A stretch of DNA of 64,000 nucleotides, taken from assembly GCA_903813345.2 (NCBI GenBank), contig CAIIXF020000012.1, positions 2,027,318 to 2,091,317 of the forward strand, written 5' to 3'. Shown here piece after piece: positions 1 to 11,222 of this stretch. Positions within the stretch are counted from its first letter, which is position 1. Every line of letters starts with the position of its first letter. The stretch is from Owenia fusiformis. Its lineage: Eukaryota; Annelida; Polychaeta; Sabellida; Oweniidae. The notes beneath the pieces are model-generated. The model made no database searches. It was not told the origin of the DNA and saw only the letters and a program-made list of their open reading frames with translations. Made by a program: the position numbers and the translations under genes.

Positions 1-1960
1 AACTATTTTTAAATGCACAAATGTCCCAAAGAAGGAAACCCCCAATATCCAAGACTTTAATCTAATGTACAAAAAAATAATATCTGACATTGAAGTAGAC
101 AAGCATGTGTGAAATGAATATCAATGATATCAATGTGTTCCATCTAATCTAAGAGACAAGAGAGATGTTCAATCATGCCTAGCCCAATTGAGGTAAACAG
201 ACAAGTCAGTCTTCAACTATTGAATCTCAAGAAAAAAATTTCCATCAGTGTTTTCGTGGATAATAATTCAAAGGCTTTGAATCGATGTCAATTGGCAATA
301 ACATTGTGTTCCTCGTCTTTTAAGTGCTCAGTTATTTTGAGCAATTGTGTTTCTCAGATTGCTTTCCAACTAATAACCTCTGAATGGAAGTGATTAAATT
401 GTGGGATGAACAGTTATTGCATTGTAGGGTATTCCATTGATCATCATTCGAAACTTGTCTCTAAAACTGCAATGCAATTTTAATTTTAAATATCACCACT
501 ATAGCTAAGGAAGACAAAGTATTGTTTGATCATCATTCAAGATCTGGCATTGCTGACCCACCTCGTGGAAAGAATTGAGAAACTCTTGTACCAAGGATGC
601 ACCATTGTACCAATGACTAAACAAAAGTCCTGGGATGAGAAGACAAATGAATTTCAGCTAAAAAAGTCAACATTGCAACTTCCAAGTGGAATTTGAAGAT
701 TAATTCTGCACATCCTTAGATGAAAAAACAAAGTGGAAGTCAAAATTCTGAATTTTTTCTTCATATGAATCAGAATAGTATGTTGTAAATCTATTTGGTT
801 AAATCACTCTAATGTGATTCTGATAAAATTAATGCTTGGTAAAAGAAGGACCAAGTGTTACTTATTGAAATATCATCAAGGTTTCCATTTCAGGAAGGTC
901 AGAAAGACATAGAAAGATATAATATCCTTTTACATTCCTCCGTTTGCAATATCCTTTCTCATTATTACAAAAACATATTGGCTTCAACTCTGAAGTATAT
1001 TCAATATTTACCCAATAGTTTTCAAGAGATTCATCATCTTGCATTGGTGTTGGCAAACATAACAATCTATTTACCTGCATTCAGAGTGCCCAATTCATTT
1101 CATTTTCTGCCGACACCATGCTACTTAACGTGAGTGATTGATGATTAGGTATCGTTTCCTTATAGAATATACCCTACTCAAATAGCACCTCACGATAACA
1201 TATTGTAACAGAATATAACGTGATTCCAAGAATAGTCAATTGTGTAATAGCACTAACGCAGAATTAAAACAAGTACAGTCAAGGTAGCAAGCACCTATTG
1301 GTATGCGTGTCTGGGATCTGAATGATCATCATTTTATTCAATTCATTAACTAAATGGTCCTCTACACACACCATAATGTACTTCACATTGTCTTAAATCC
1401 TTTAAAAGTCACAAATGTAATTAGAAAAGCTCATCGTTCCACATAAGTATTGGTTGGGAGTTGCCGAGTTAAAGATAAATTATATTGTCAAGTAATTACT
1501 GTACTTTGTTCTCTCTGATATTTTCTGTTTGATTCACATGAGACCAATAAATAAAGGAACACAGAAATAACTCAGGACTTCTAAGAGCTTAAATGACTCT
1601 TACGAGATTTGTAGTTATCCGAGACGAACATCCATATTCTTTTGAAGACAAAGATGTACCCATATGCATAATTCAAGCCAATTTTCAACAATTATTTCAA
1701 GAATGAAAATGGAAGAACTTTGAATTATGTATTCTTTCCAAAAAAAAATGTGTTAAATAGACTCTACAATTAATACAATATAAGACAACAAAAAGGTTTG
1801 AGGAAACAGATGGTTTTATGACACATATCAGAGAAACATTCAAGGAACAAGTACACACATGTTTGCAAGGCTACAGAATTTGTGACATACATCGTAGCAT
1901 GCTTAGACAAACATTTAATAATGAACAGTACGTACATGTAATGTATTACACTGTATTTAC
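1..1960. other. No recognised gene; probable intron of the UNC93-like gene
   Basis: This AT-rich stretch follows the 5' splice site of the UNC93-like exon, so in the minus direction it should be intron. I looked on the minus strand for the next UNC93 exons, which normally carry the second half of the transmembrane bundle, and found none. Short open frames at 175-393 and 855-1133 have no recognisable motif and look like chance. Confidence 0.5.
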
Positions 1961-3109
1961 CTTTGTGAACTCACTGTAGATGAAGGCCTGCTCCAATCCC
2001 ATGAACACAAGCAATGGGGTCAACAGCTGCAGCCGAGGATCCCGTAACAACTTCAATGTTGCGCTGAATGAATCCTGCGATGATGTCCCAGACACAGAGC
2101 ACTTTGTAGCAGTTAATGTTGTAGAGTTTCTATCCAACAAGGCAATTATGCAAATAACACCCAACGCTGCACAGCAAAGGAATATACTAACCAGCATATA
2201 GCGACTTTCAGGCGGGGTCTCAGCTATATGCAGATACATATCCTCTTCTAGTAATGTAAACTTTCCACAGTCTTTTGCGGCGCAAAATTTCCCAGTGCGA
2301 TTCTCATTAATATGTTTTGTGTTAACATGAATCGTGTCATTGTTTGAAAGAACCATGGCGGAGAAAATATTCCCCCATATATGGCATGTCTGGAATATAC
2401 CATTGAAAATGCCATTGAATTTACTGATGGCCTGTTCCGGTAGAATATCAATCGTCTGTGCATATGAGATCGCTGCAGTGGTCGTATAAGTGGACTGGGC
2501 ACTCCAAAGAGGACCTGTTAACAGTCCCAAAAGAACAGAAGCTGGAATTAACATGAAGTCCTTTGGGTAGAAGTTTGTTGCTATATATACAAGAAACAAT
2601 GAGAATGAGATTACGATTGTCCATTTTGTGGTAAGTTTTTGTATGATCCATGGTGATGCGAGACAGGATACAACAGTCGCGCCATAGATACAGCTTAATG
2701 ATGCAACTCCTATTCCATTATGATGGTTAACAGTACTCTGTAAGCCTTGAAGAGATGAAAAGGCTGTGTAGACACACATGAATGAAAATCCCAGCACAAA
2801 TAAGTTCTTGAAGGACCATCTTACTGTTGATTTTTTCACAGGTTTTGTGGAAAGATAACCTGCCTGGTCCTGTCCATCATTTAATGCCCCTCCTACAGCA
2901 TTAATGTTTACATGTTGAGCGTTAACAGTTTTGTAATTCTTTATCTTAACATTTTCACATTTCTTTGTGTCTTTACAGAATTTCTCTTTCTCTCTTTTTG
3001 TAAATGTTTCATTGTCTGCACTGCAAGCCACATCTTCTATGGCTTCAAGATGCAGCCTACTCTCCCCTGCTAGAATACCAGCCTTTGTACTATGAAACTG
3101 GGTTAACAT
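1961..3109 (-). CDS. UNC93A: UNC93-like major facilitator protein, large 5' exon (partial gene)
   Basis: This exon encodes 383 residues of an UNC93-family membrane protein. The N-terminal ~100 residues are hydrophilic. Hydrophobic segments then fall near residues 103-128, 135-157, 163-185, 190-212, 235-257 and 308-330, which is roughly the first half of an 11-12 helix bundle. Family-like features are the GPLWSAQSTYTT segment and the FNGIFNGIFQ repeat. N-glycosylation motifs lie in the loop before the sixth segment. The exon ends at LEQAFIYSEFTK, a typical UNC93 position, on an AAG|GTAAAT splice donor; four more codons then run into an intronic stop. The ATG at 3109 lies inside a degenerate repeat, and an acceptor-like CTAGCAG near 3063 could begin the exon later, so the start is uncertain. 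UNC93 relatives act as ion-channel regulators or trafficking chaperones; which applies here is unknown. The rest of the gene was not found. Confidence 0.85.
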
Positions 3110-3524
3110 TGTGTTGAAGTCACTTTAATACTGTGGAACTGTGTTAACATTTTGCTGAAGCTACTTTTGTATTCTTGAACTTAATGTTAACAATGTGTTG
3201 AAGTCACTTTTATATTCTTGAACTGTGTTAAAAATGTGTTGAAGTTACTTTTGTATTCTTAAACTATGTTAACATTGTGTTGTGTAGCCAGTCTGATGTG
3301 AAACTGTGTTATCTTACTAAAGCCCCTTTTGTACTTTTATACTGTTGAACTGTTTTAACATTGCGATGCTGCCTTTAAACCTTGGAACTGTATAATCAAC
3401 CCATTGCACTCCTTAAACTTTACAACTTCGTTATCACCATGTTGCAGCCTTCGTATTGTGTAACTGTGTTGACATTGTAATACCAGCTTTCTGTCTTCAG
3501 GTGTGTCTTTATTAGCTTTTATAC
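3110..3524. repeat. Degenerate tandem repeat upstream of the UNC93-like exon
   Basis: Imperfect units of about 45-60 bp carry the phrase GTTAACATTGTGTTGAAGT and an AACTGTGTTAAC variant. The proposed start codon of the UNC93-like exon sits in the first unit. On the minus strand a TTTCAG acceptor-like site lies at 3525-3530, so some of this could be 5' untranslated exon. Confidence 0.6.
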
Positions 3525-4061
3525 CTGAAAGACATTAAACAATCAATTAGTAATAATTAAACATTCCTATGGCAATTAATACACACGATTATATTGATTA
3601 TGATCCCTTGCTACCTTATTAAAATAACAAGGTATTTAGACTCTCCGTGATGATTATACAATTCCTGATTGGAATAGGTTATTATAGCACGTATAAAGTG
3701 TAATATAGGTGATATTTTACAAAAGCAAATACCTGGTAATTCTTTTATTCTTGTAATATCAAATGGATTTAATAAATCAGCGGGAATTGGATGCAATTTC
3801 CTGATGTTTTTAATCTGTTCATCAACAATTATATTTTTCTCCGATCTCTATTTTTCATTTCAATCACAGAAATATCGCAGAATTATCGTATTTTGAATGG
3901 ACGCGAGTCAGTTGGCATTGCACGAGTCAAGCTGTGTGATAAACCACAATTCCAATTCCTTTACATAATGTACTTGTGGATTTCTTAGATTATTAGATAA
4001 TATAGAGCTCTCTTAGCAGGGACTATGGATTATTAGAATGTAACACAAGGCAGTTATTACA
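3525..4061. other. No feature seen
   Basis: AT-rich sequence. The open frames at 3611-3796 and 3791-3988 lack motifs or splice context. I see no gene or clear repeat here. Confidence 0.4.
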
Positions 4062-4282
4062 TACACTCCCCGCCATAAATTTGGAAAACATGAATTTCAC
4101 TTTTTCATAACTTATTAAAACCTGTTTACATTTGGCGAGTTTGGAAATTAAAAAAAACATCAAATTTGTCTTAATTTCCAAACTATTGTAATTAAGGAAC
4201 AAATAAAGATTCCAGCATCAGCATGTTTTGATATGCTTTCAAATTCAAACTCCCAATTGTCAAACTTATGGAGGGGAGTGTA
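4062..4282. mobile_element. Short inverted-repeat element (TACACTCCCC family), 221 bp
   Basis: The left end reads TACACTCCCCGCCATAAATT and the right end is its inverse, AACTTATGGAGGGGAGTGTA. TA at both edges fits a Tc1/mariner-type target duplication. The interior has no coding capacity. Longer relatives lie at 18840-20075 and 20556-22326. Confidence 0.8.
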
Positions 4283-4867
4283 GTTCCAGCATATGGGAAG
4301 TGAACATATAGTAAATGTTCCATTAAAGGAAGGGGTAATGGTAGCAACTCTTCAGATAATTAACTTATACCAAAACAAGGTTGTAATAACATCTACAAAT
4401 TACCTTGAGTGTCAGCACCTGGTACATTAGGCTCAGCATATAAGTGAAATAAACGTAAACTTTTGATTCTGGTAAGATCTTAATAATTACCCAAAAAGTA
4501 CCTGTCACAACCTTTAATGAGAGTTTCATTGTGAAATGAATGTCAGGTACTTATGAAAGGTTTAAGTCTAGGGAATGATATTTTGATAGGGTGGCTGTAT
4601 TTTTATCTCAGTGATCTGATTGGTTAGGCTAGATCAAATGATTATCTCTTATTCAAAGTGAGTATACATGAAGCTTTTTTCGAAAAGCAATGAATCAAAC
4701 TACTATTATTTAAAAGGGTATATCTACAAATCAGTAACTTGAAGTAAGTTGGCACACCTTGCTTCCATCACGAGTACAAAATATGATCCTGATACTGACG
4801 TAAAAAACCTTCTGATATTAACTTATTCAAATCATATACAAACAATTAACTTTTATAAGAGCCGTAA
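4283..4867. other. No feature seen
   Basis: AT-rich non-coding sequence between the short element and the LTR retrotransposon. It ends in GTAA, the left copy of the retrotransposon target duplication. Confidence 0.4.
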
Positions 4868-5756
4868 TGTTACGTTCGAAAATAACAGAAAGTAAAAACA
4901 GCAATTAAAATATGATAACAATATATTTATATTTTGAAAACTAAATAATATAACAATAATATAAAGGAGGTTTAATACTTATGTGATGTCCAATCAATGA
5001 TACGGCTTATTCTTGATGTCGATAAATGTCGTTGACGATACTTGAGAATGTTCCGGATCACGAAATGTTTCAATAATCGATAATAGTTCTCCAATGTTTG
5101 TAATAATCCAATAATGTTTGTTGTAATCCTATAATGTTCGTATCCAATAATGTTTGATGATAATCCACAAATGTTTGATGATAATCCACAAATGTTTATG
5201 ATAATCCACGAATATATATGATAATCCGTATATAATGTATGTTGTAATATATGTCCATATAAAGTCCTCAGGTTGTGTGTTTGTAGAGTTATAAATGTTC
5301 CCACAGTAGGTGTCTGTAATATTCCGCTTAGAAGATGTCTTTTGATCAATTTTGAAATTCTGCTTTATTTAGTTCCTTTGAGATGTCCAGTTAAGATTAC
5401 TTAATTATCTGCTATTGAGTCCACTTTGCAGTTTTATTTATAGTGTGAAAGAATCATCTAGAAAGAATCTTCTGGAACTGAGACTACTTGTTGAGTTTTG
5501 ATTGGACATCTCCAGTCACATGATTAAGTCTTAATGAATGGTTATATTTTCTAGAACTCTCTGGATGGTCAAGAGTTAATGAGTCATTCAGTTCAGTTCT
5601 GTTTACAAGATACAGTGTATAATGTCATTGTGACCTTGACCTAAGATCTCTAATAAAGAATAGCTCAACATATACAGCAAGCATAGATTACAAATTAAAA
5701 AAAACTATAGGTGAATATAGTAGAATATAATATACATGTAGCTCACTACTGTAACA
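4868..5756 (-). repeat. 3' long terminal repeat
   Basis: Matches 9508-10396 at a constant offset of 4640 with no difference that I could see. It begins TGTTAC and ends GTAACA. It contains a small internal array of ATAATCCACAAATGTTTGATG-like units near 5100-5230. The 125-codon open frame at 4972-5349 is repeated identically in the other LTR and is not a gene. Confidence 0.93.
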
Positions 5757-5767
5757 CCTCCCTCCTT
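5757..5767 (-). other. Polypurine tract of the LTR retrotransposon
   Basis: On the minus strand AAGGAGGGAGG lies directly against the TG that opens the 3' LTR, the position expected for the plus-strand DNA primer. Confidence 0.75.
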
Positions 5768-6431
5768 AAAAGAAAAGTTTTGAATGCAATGAAAAACTTT
5801 TACAATAATATCTTGAGTAGCGAGCGTTACAATTTTTAAAAGTGAGGTTGAGACTAACATAATATTTGTTTACAATAGTCTTTTTATATGCAGTATGTTT
5901 ACAAGTATATAATACTTTCTATCGTTACAGTGTGAGTACAATCTAATAACATATAATGTTCTGTAATAATGTGTTACAATAGTATCATACTACAATAGTA
6001 TCAAACTAAGTTATGCATCAAGTCATAAATACAATACATGCAATAGATCATATAACTTGTACAATAGTATACTTTTTTTTGAGTCTGACAAACACTAAAC
6101 TTGTACAATGTTTTACATTATCACATGATCTTATGTAACTATTTCTACTAGTACAATCTGATGTTATTTAGTAATCTTGTGACACTATTTAATGATCACC
6201 TATAATGCTCACATAATCTTAATACAATCTTTTTGTTCACATAATATCAATTTCACTGTTTAGGCAAATGTTTTTATATACAGTATATAAGTGACAGTTA
6301 TCTCAAATCTCCAATTTGCCTATCATATAATAAATATAATCTTCATGAGTTAATCATTATAATTTACAATATCTGACTCTTGAATAACATACATGTTTAG
6401 TTGTCATTGACATACAAGTTTGGCCTATGAG
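5768..6431. other. Non-coding 3' interior of the retrotransposon
   Basis: AT-rich sequence with many stop codons in all frames. I see no reverse transcriptase or RNase H remnant. An intact relative would be expected to carry the rest of pol between here and the integrase segment. Confidence 0.6.
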
Positions 6432-7703
6432 CTAAGAGCACAAGCTCATGTTGAGTAAAGAAATTTTATCACGCTCAACATACTTTTTCATCATGTGTAG
6501 CTCTCTACACCTCACATGAGTAGTTTTATCAATGCCAATGAAATCATTCAGCACTGAGTCAGATTGTAAGTCAGATATAAGCTCCTTTGGTAGCCCAACT
6601 AATGTGAAATTGTTGATTTGTGATTTCACAATATACTTGGTTTTGCTATTTCTAAGCAGTGGTCTAAGGAGTGATTTTATTTCTGGAAACTGTGTGGCCA
6701 TGGACAGAATAATGAGCAGATATTGATTGTCAGATTTTGTTTTTGGTAAAGGACCAACACAGTCAATAAGAACCTTACTGAATGGTTCATCAAATGCAGG
6801 TATAGGGTGTAAAGGAGCAGTTGGAATTTTCTGGTTAGGTTTCCCTACCATTTGACATGTATGACAAGACCTACAATACTCTTGGACATCTTGTTTTAAT
6901 TTGGGCCAAAAGAAATGATTGAGTATTTTATGGTATGTTTTAGTTACTCCTAAATGACCTGCCATGGGAGAATCGTGAGCTAGACTCAAGATTTCCTTAT
7001 GATATGATTTGGGGACAACAATTTGATGTACAATTGCCCAATCATCTTCAGGGGAAGCTTCAGGAGGTCTCCACTTTCGCATTAATATGCCATCCTTTTT
7101 GTAGAAACAAACAGGGACCTTGACAGCTTCATCAATAGTAAGACATCTTTTATGAAGATCAATGAGTGATGGATCATGCTCTTGTTCATAAATTAACATG
7201 TGTTTAGAATGAGGATCATTTTTCAAAGAATCACTATCAGAAATAGAGGATGAAACCTCAGAACTAGAAGAGGATGAAACCTCAGAACAAGGAGGGGATG
7301 AAACCTCATGAACACTAGCAGAAGAAGATGAAACTTCATCAAGACTAGCAAGAGCGGGCGAAACCGCATTAAAATAGTGATCCTGCTCAGAAGGTGAATC
7401 ACCTCTGGCAATAGGCTTTTTCAATGAAGAATTTGCCTCAATAGTTGACTGCTTGGCTCGAACAGAAGGCTGTTTCAATGAAGAATTTGCCTTTAAAATA
7501 GGATAAGGACCATCTTTAACAAGTGGTGAGTGACATTCATCATCAAACAAGGAGCTTAAAAACCCACTATCAAAGTCATCTCCCACAGACGAATCCCCGC
7601 TATCAGCTAACCTTTTAGCCATAGCCCTAGTAACAGCACAAGCAGGATATATCTGAGTCCTCTTGGACAGAATCCTCAATAGAACAAGGCTGATCTGAAA
7701 CAA
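6432..7703 (-). pseudogene. pol: Truncated integrase region of the retrotransposon pol
   Basis: An open frame of 423 codons. After a serine-rich linker (about residues 90-165) comes a retroviral-type integrase zinc domain: His in the HSPMAGHLG segment, a second His in KTYHKIL, then CRSCHTC, giving an HHCC pattern near residues 247-292. The catalytic core starts with the first Asp in VLIDCVGPLP, and a second Asp candidate lies in LPKELISD. The sequence then leaves the family and stops, so the third catalytic acid and the C-terminal domain are missing. It overlaps the end of the gag-protease frame in a different frame (offset +1), over a run of AT dinucleotides near 7660 where a slip could have caused the break. 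Confidence 0.8.
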
Positions 7704-9402
7704 TGGGGTCTAATGATACCTTACCCCCAGCTAAATCATTGCCTAAAAGCAATGCGACTCCTTCAACAGGAAGTTGTGGCCTAACACCAACAATAACTGG
7801 CCCTTTGACTAACTCTGATGTGATATGAATACGATGGAGGGGAACTTTAGTAAAACCTAATTCAATGCCTTGCATCAAAATATGGGTACCTGTGAATGAC
7901 TCCTCAGATAAAGGAAGGACACCTTCTAACAACAAAGTCTGAGATGCACCCGTGTCTCTAAGAATCTTAATTGGCTTTGAATTGGTATCATCACTTGACA
8001 GTGACACAGATCCTTCAGACATGAAAGGCTTATAATCCTCCATAATATCACTATGAGTAGATTTCTCAGTATGAGTATATGAATCCCAAACAATGGGCTT
8101 TCTTGAAATGGGAACTGTAGCACAACCATTTGAATGAGCAGAACCAGACATCTCTCTTCTATTCTTAATCCTATAGCATTCAGAAATAAGATGACCAGGC
8201 TTTTTACAATAATTACAGGTGACGTTTGATTTTGGACCTGAAGAATTTGATTGATCTGATTTTGAGCTAGAATTCTGTGATGAATTAGACTGGTCTTTTG
8301 CTTTGTTTGATGCATTTGATGATGAGGACTGATTTGATTTAGAGTCATATGAAGGTTTGTTACCTTGATAACCTCTAAAGTTAGAATTACCTTTGATAAA
8401 ACTACCCTTATGAGTTAGAGCATAATCATCAGACAGGGTGGCAGCTTGACTTAAAGTTTCTACCTTGTGTTCATCTAAATAAGTTCTAATGTGATATTGA
8501 ACACAGTTTTTGAATTGTTCTATTAGCATAAGCTCTCTGAGCTTTTTGAACTCTTCAGATACATCTTTAGAGACAAGCCACCTGTCAAAAAGCTGCTCTT
8601 GCTCTCGAGCAAACTCAACATGGGTTTGGTCACTCTGTTTGTGGGCATTTCTAAATTTTTGTCTGTAAGCTTCTGGCACTAGTTCATAAGCTTTAAGAAT
8701 CGCATTTTTAATAAGGTCATAATCAGAGCATACTTCTGCTGAGAGAGAGGCAAATATTTCACTTGCTTTACCAATGAATACACTCTGAAGCATAACTGGC
8801 CATGCTGATTTAGGCCAATCGAGGCTTTGGGCAACTTTTTCAAAATGCGTAAAGTATTTATCAACATTTTTCTCCTGAAATTTAGGTACAAATTTGAGAA
8901 ATTTTGAAGCGTCAAATCTATTTTCAAAATGTTGATGCATAGTAGCATGTTCATCAGTTTTGGATTGAGCTTCTATTTCCAAACGTTTTAATTCAATTTC
9001 TCTTTGAATTTCTTGTTCTCTCATTTGTCTTTCATTTTCTCTTTTTTCTCTTTCATTTTGCATTTCTAACTCTTTTTCTCTTAATTCTTTTTCATTTTGC
9101 AACTCTTTTTCTCTCCTTTCATTTTCAAGCTCTTTTTCTCTTATTTCAAGCTCTTTAAGCCTTATAGGATCTACAGGCTCAACATGCTGGACTGGCTCTA
9201 CAATAAGCTTTAATGCTTCTTCTGGTAATATTTCTTCCGCTACCAAATATGGTACCAGAATATTTTTTATTGCACCTTTTCGGTATGAAGTTTTTACTGC
9301 CAAACCAACATGTTTTGCTAGTGCCAGAAGTTCAGTTTTCTTTAACTTGTCAAACTCCTCCAAAGAGGGCGCTTCTAAAAATGTCTCAACCTCAAAACTC
9401 AT
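7627..9402 (-). CDS. gag: Gag-protease polyprotein of the LTR retrotransposon
   Basis: 591 codons. The N-terminus (residues 1-60) has a short helix-extension-helix-like segment. Residues ~80-145 form a highly charged coiled coil rich in REKELE and ENERR repeats. A retrotransposon Gag domain follows (about 165-335, with KFVPKFQEKNVDKYFTHFEK). Next is a Ser/Asn/Lys linker and one CCHC zinc knuckle, CNYCKKPGHLISEC (about 399-412). The C-terminal part is a retropepsin-like protease with its active-site DTGAS near residue 488 and a LLGNDLAGG segment near the end. The start is the first ATG after the primer site. The frame appears intact, so this copy could still make Gag and protease. Confidence 0.88.
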   Translation of the reverse strand: MSFEVETFLEAPSLEEFDKLKKTELLALAKHVGLAVKTSYRKGAIKNILVPYLVAEEILPEEALKLIVEPVQHVEPVDPIRLKELEIREKELENERREKELQNEKELREKELEMQNEREKRENERQMREQEIQREIELKRLEIEAQSKTDEHATMHQHFENRFDASKFLKFVPKFQEKNVDKYFTHFEKVAQSLDWPKSAWPVMLQSVFIGKASEIFASLSAEVCSDYDLIKNAILKAYELVPEAYRQKFRNAHKQSDQTHVEFAREQEQLFDRWLVSKDVSEEFKKLRELMLIEQFKNCVQYHIRTYLDEHKVETLSQAATLSDDYALTHKGSFIKGNSNFRGYQGNKPSYDSKSNQSSSSNASNKAKDQSNSSQNSSSKSDQSNSSGPKSNVTCNYCKKPGHLISECYRIKNRREMSGSAHSNGCATVPISRKPIVWDSYTHTEKSTHSDIMEDYKPFMSEGSVSLSSDDTNSKPIKILRDTGASQTLLLEGVLPLSEESFTGTHILMQGIELGFTKVPLHRIHITSELVKGPVIVGVRPQLPVEGVALLLGNDLAGGKVSLDPIVSDQPCSIEDSVQEDSDISCLCCY

Positions 9403-9484
9403 TTTTGATTAATTGCTGTCTTCACAATTTAGATATACAATTTTGGAATTTTGAATTTTATGAATTTTAGCTTGTTGTAGTTGT

Positions 9485-9502
9485 ATCCCGGACGAGCCCC
9501 CA
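9485..9502 (-). other. Primer binding site, tRNA-Pro type
   Basis: Five bases inside the 5' LTR the minus strand reads TGGGGGCTCGTCCGGGAT. These 18 bases match the classical proline-tRNA primer site known from murine leukaemia viruses and some Ty3/gypsy elements. Confidence 0.9.
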
Positions 9503-9507
9503 ATTTC

Positions 9508-10396
9508 TGTTACGTTCGAAAATAACAGAAAGTAAAAACAGCAATTAAAATATGATAACAATATATTTATATTTTGAAAACTAAATAATATAACAATAAT
9601 ATAAAGGAGGTTTAATACTTATGTGATGTCCAATCAATGATACGGCTTATTCTTGATGTCGATAAATGTCGTTGACGATACTTGAGAATGTTCCGGATCA
9701 CGAAATGTTTCAATAATCGATAATAGTTCTCCAATGTTTGTAATAATCCAATAATGTTTGTTGTAATCCTATAATGTTCGTATCCAATAATGTTTGATGA
9801 TAATCCACAAATGTTTGATGATAATCCACAAATGTTTATGATAATCCACGAATATATATGATAATCCGTATATAATGTATGTTGTAATATATGTCCATAT
9901 AAAGTCCTCAGGTTGTGTGTTTGTAGAGTTATAAATGTTCCCACAGTAGGTGTCTGTAATATTCCGCTTAGAAGATGTCTTTTGATCAATTTTGAAATTC
10001 TGCTTTATTTAGTTCCTTTGAGATGTCCAGTTAAGATTACTTAATTATCTGCTATTGAGTCCACTTTGCAGTTTTATTTATAGTGTGAAAGAATCATCTA
10101 GAAAGAATCTTCTGGAACTGAGACTACTTGTTGAGTTTTGATTGGACATCTCCAGTCACATGATTAAGTCTTAATGAATGGTTATATTTTCTAGAACTCT
10201 CTGGATGGTCAAGAGTTAATGAGTCATTCAGTTCAGTTCTGTTTACAAGATACAGTGTATAATGTCATTGTGACCTTGACCTAAGATCTCTAATAAAGAA
10301 TAGCTCAACATATACAGCAAGCATAGATTACAAATTAAAAAAAACTATAGGTGAATATAGTAGAATATAATATACATGTAGCTCACTACTGTAACA
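9508..10396 (-). repeat. 5' long terminal repeat
   Basis: Same sequence as 4868-5756 as far as I can read. In the element's direction this copy would carry the promoter. The right flank continues GTAACTAGG, the first four bases being the target duplication. Confidence 0.93.
10074..10082 (-). promoter_or_regulatory. Candidate TATA box in the 5' LTR
   Basis: TATAAATAA on the minus strand, about 315 bases into the LTR. It overlaps an AATAAA that might serve as a polyadenylation signal. Chosen only by motif; the same site exists at 5434-5442 in the 3' LTR. Confidence 0.4.
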
Positions 10397-10821
10397 GTAA
10401 CTAGGGGTTGTCATGACATTTTGCATCTATAAATCACAATATCAAAAATAATGGAGTATGACACCTGAAGTGAAATATCTGGTGATGCTATTCTAAATAG
10501 CAATTTGTAATTTTTTTTTTTATTTGCAAATTAAACATATATACAATATATTATAATACATGACAATATATCAATACACATACATAGTCTATTCACATTT
10601 TTTTTAAAAAGATCTCTAAGCTATTTTTTAGAACAACATTTTTTTCACTCTTCATCATATCTAAATTGTTTATAGATAATTTCAGTCGGATAATTACAGT
10701 GTTTTCAAAATTTATTTAACATTGTTAGCAATTTGTAATTATGATTTCCTTACAGTAAGAGTCATGTGTTATCTTGTACATATCTACTTTATTCCTTTAA
10801 TTGATAGTAATTGTTAGGCAA
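10397..10821. other. No gene seen; AT-rich flank with poly-T
   Basis: Contains a T run near 10508-10520 and otherwise plain AT-rich sequence. Confidence 0.4.
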
Positions 10822-10959
10822 TGTCTCTAAATTCTACTTTCATTAAGTGGGTGTGGGTGATTGCATTAGTGATAAAAATAACTGGAACATTGTCTCTAAA
10901 TTCTACTTTCATTAAGTGGGTGTGGGTGATTGAATTAGTGATAAAAATAACTGGAACAT
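10822..10959. repeat. Tandem duplication, 69-bp unit, two copies
   Basis: The phrase TGTCTCTAAATTCTACTTTC recurs 69 bases later, followed by the same GTGGGTGTGGGTGATTG text with one visible change. The short minus-strand open frame here is an artefact of the duplication. Confidence 0.85.
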
Positions 10960-10974
10960 TGCAGTTGATTACAA

Positions 10975-11100
10975 CTGTGTAGGTGATAGTAATCTTACAG
11001 CTGATCATGACCCTCTGGGTGATCATAACTTAGCGGGTCGTCATAATTTAGCTGGAGATCATAACCTTACAGGTGATCATAACTTGCAGTTGACCATAAC
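10975..11100. repeat. Degenerate short tandem repeat
   Basis: About six imperfect units of roughly 20 bp built on GATCATAACCTTACAGGT. Confidence 0.6.
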
Positions 11101-11222
11101 CTTGCATGAGGCAGGTTCTGATATTCTTTTGATAAAATGATGATAACGGACTTTCATATTGAATCTGTCTGTAGTTTTATTGACTGTATGTCTGACATTT
11201 TGAAATCAACTCTCATGTTATC

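Larger units (their letters stand above)
4868..10396 (-). mobile_element. Ty3/gypsy-type LTR retrotransposon, internally shortened
   Basis: Two 889-bp direct repeats starting TGTTAC and ending GTAACA bound a 3.75-kb interior. The flanks carry the same four bases, GTAA (4864-4867 and 10397-10400), as a target duplication. On the minus strand the order is 5' LTR, tRNA-Pro-type primer site, gag with zinc knuckle, protease, integrase N-terminal part, about 660 bp non-coding, polypurine tract, 3' LTR. Reverse transcriptase, RNase H and the rest of integrase are absent, so the copy cannot move alone. Protease directly followed by integrase, with no reverse transcriptase between, suggests the unusual Gmr1-like pol order; placement in that group is inference. 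The two LTRs look identical by eye, which points to recent insertion. Confidence 0.93.

Noticed and set aside
4972-5349. 125-codon frame, repeated at 9612-9989
   Set aside because: Both lie inside the LTRs and are identical because the LTRs are; the frame has no known motif.
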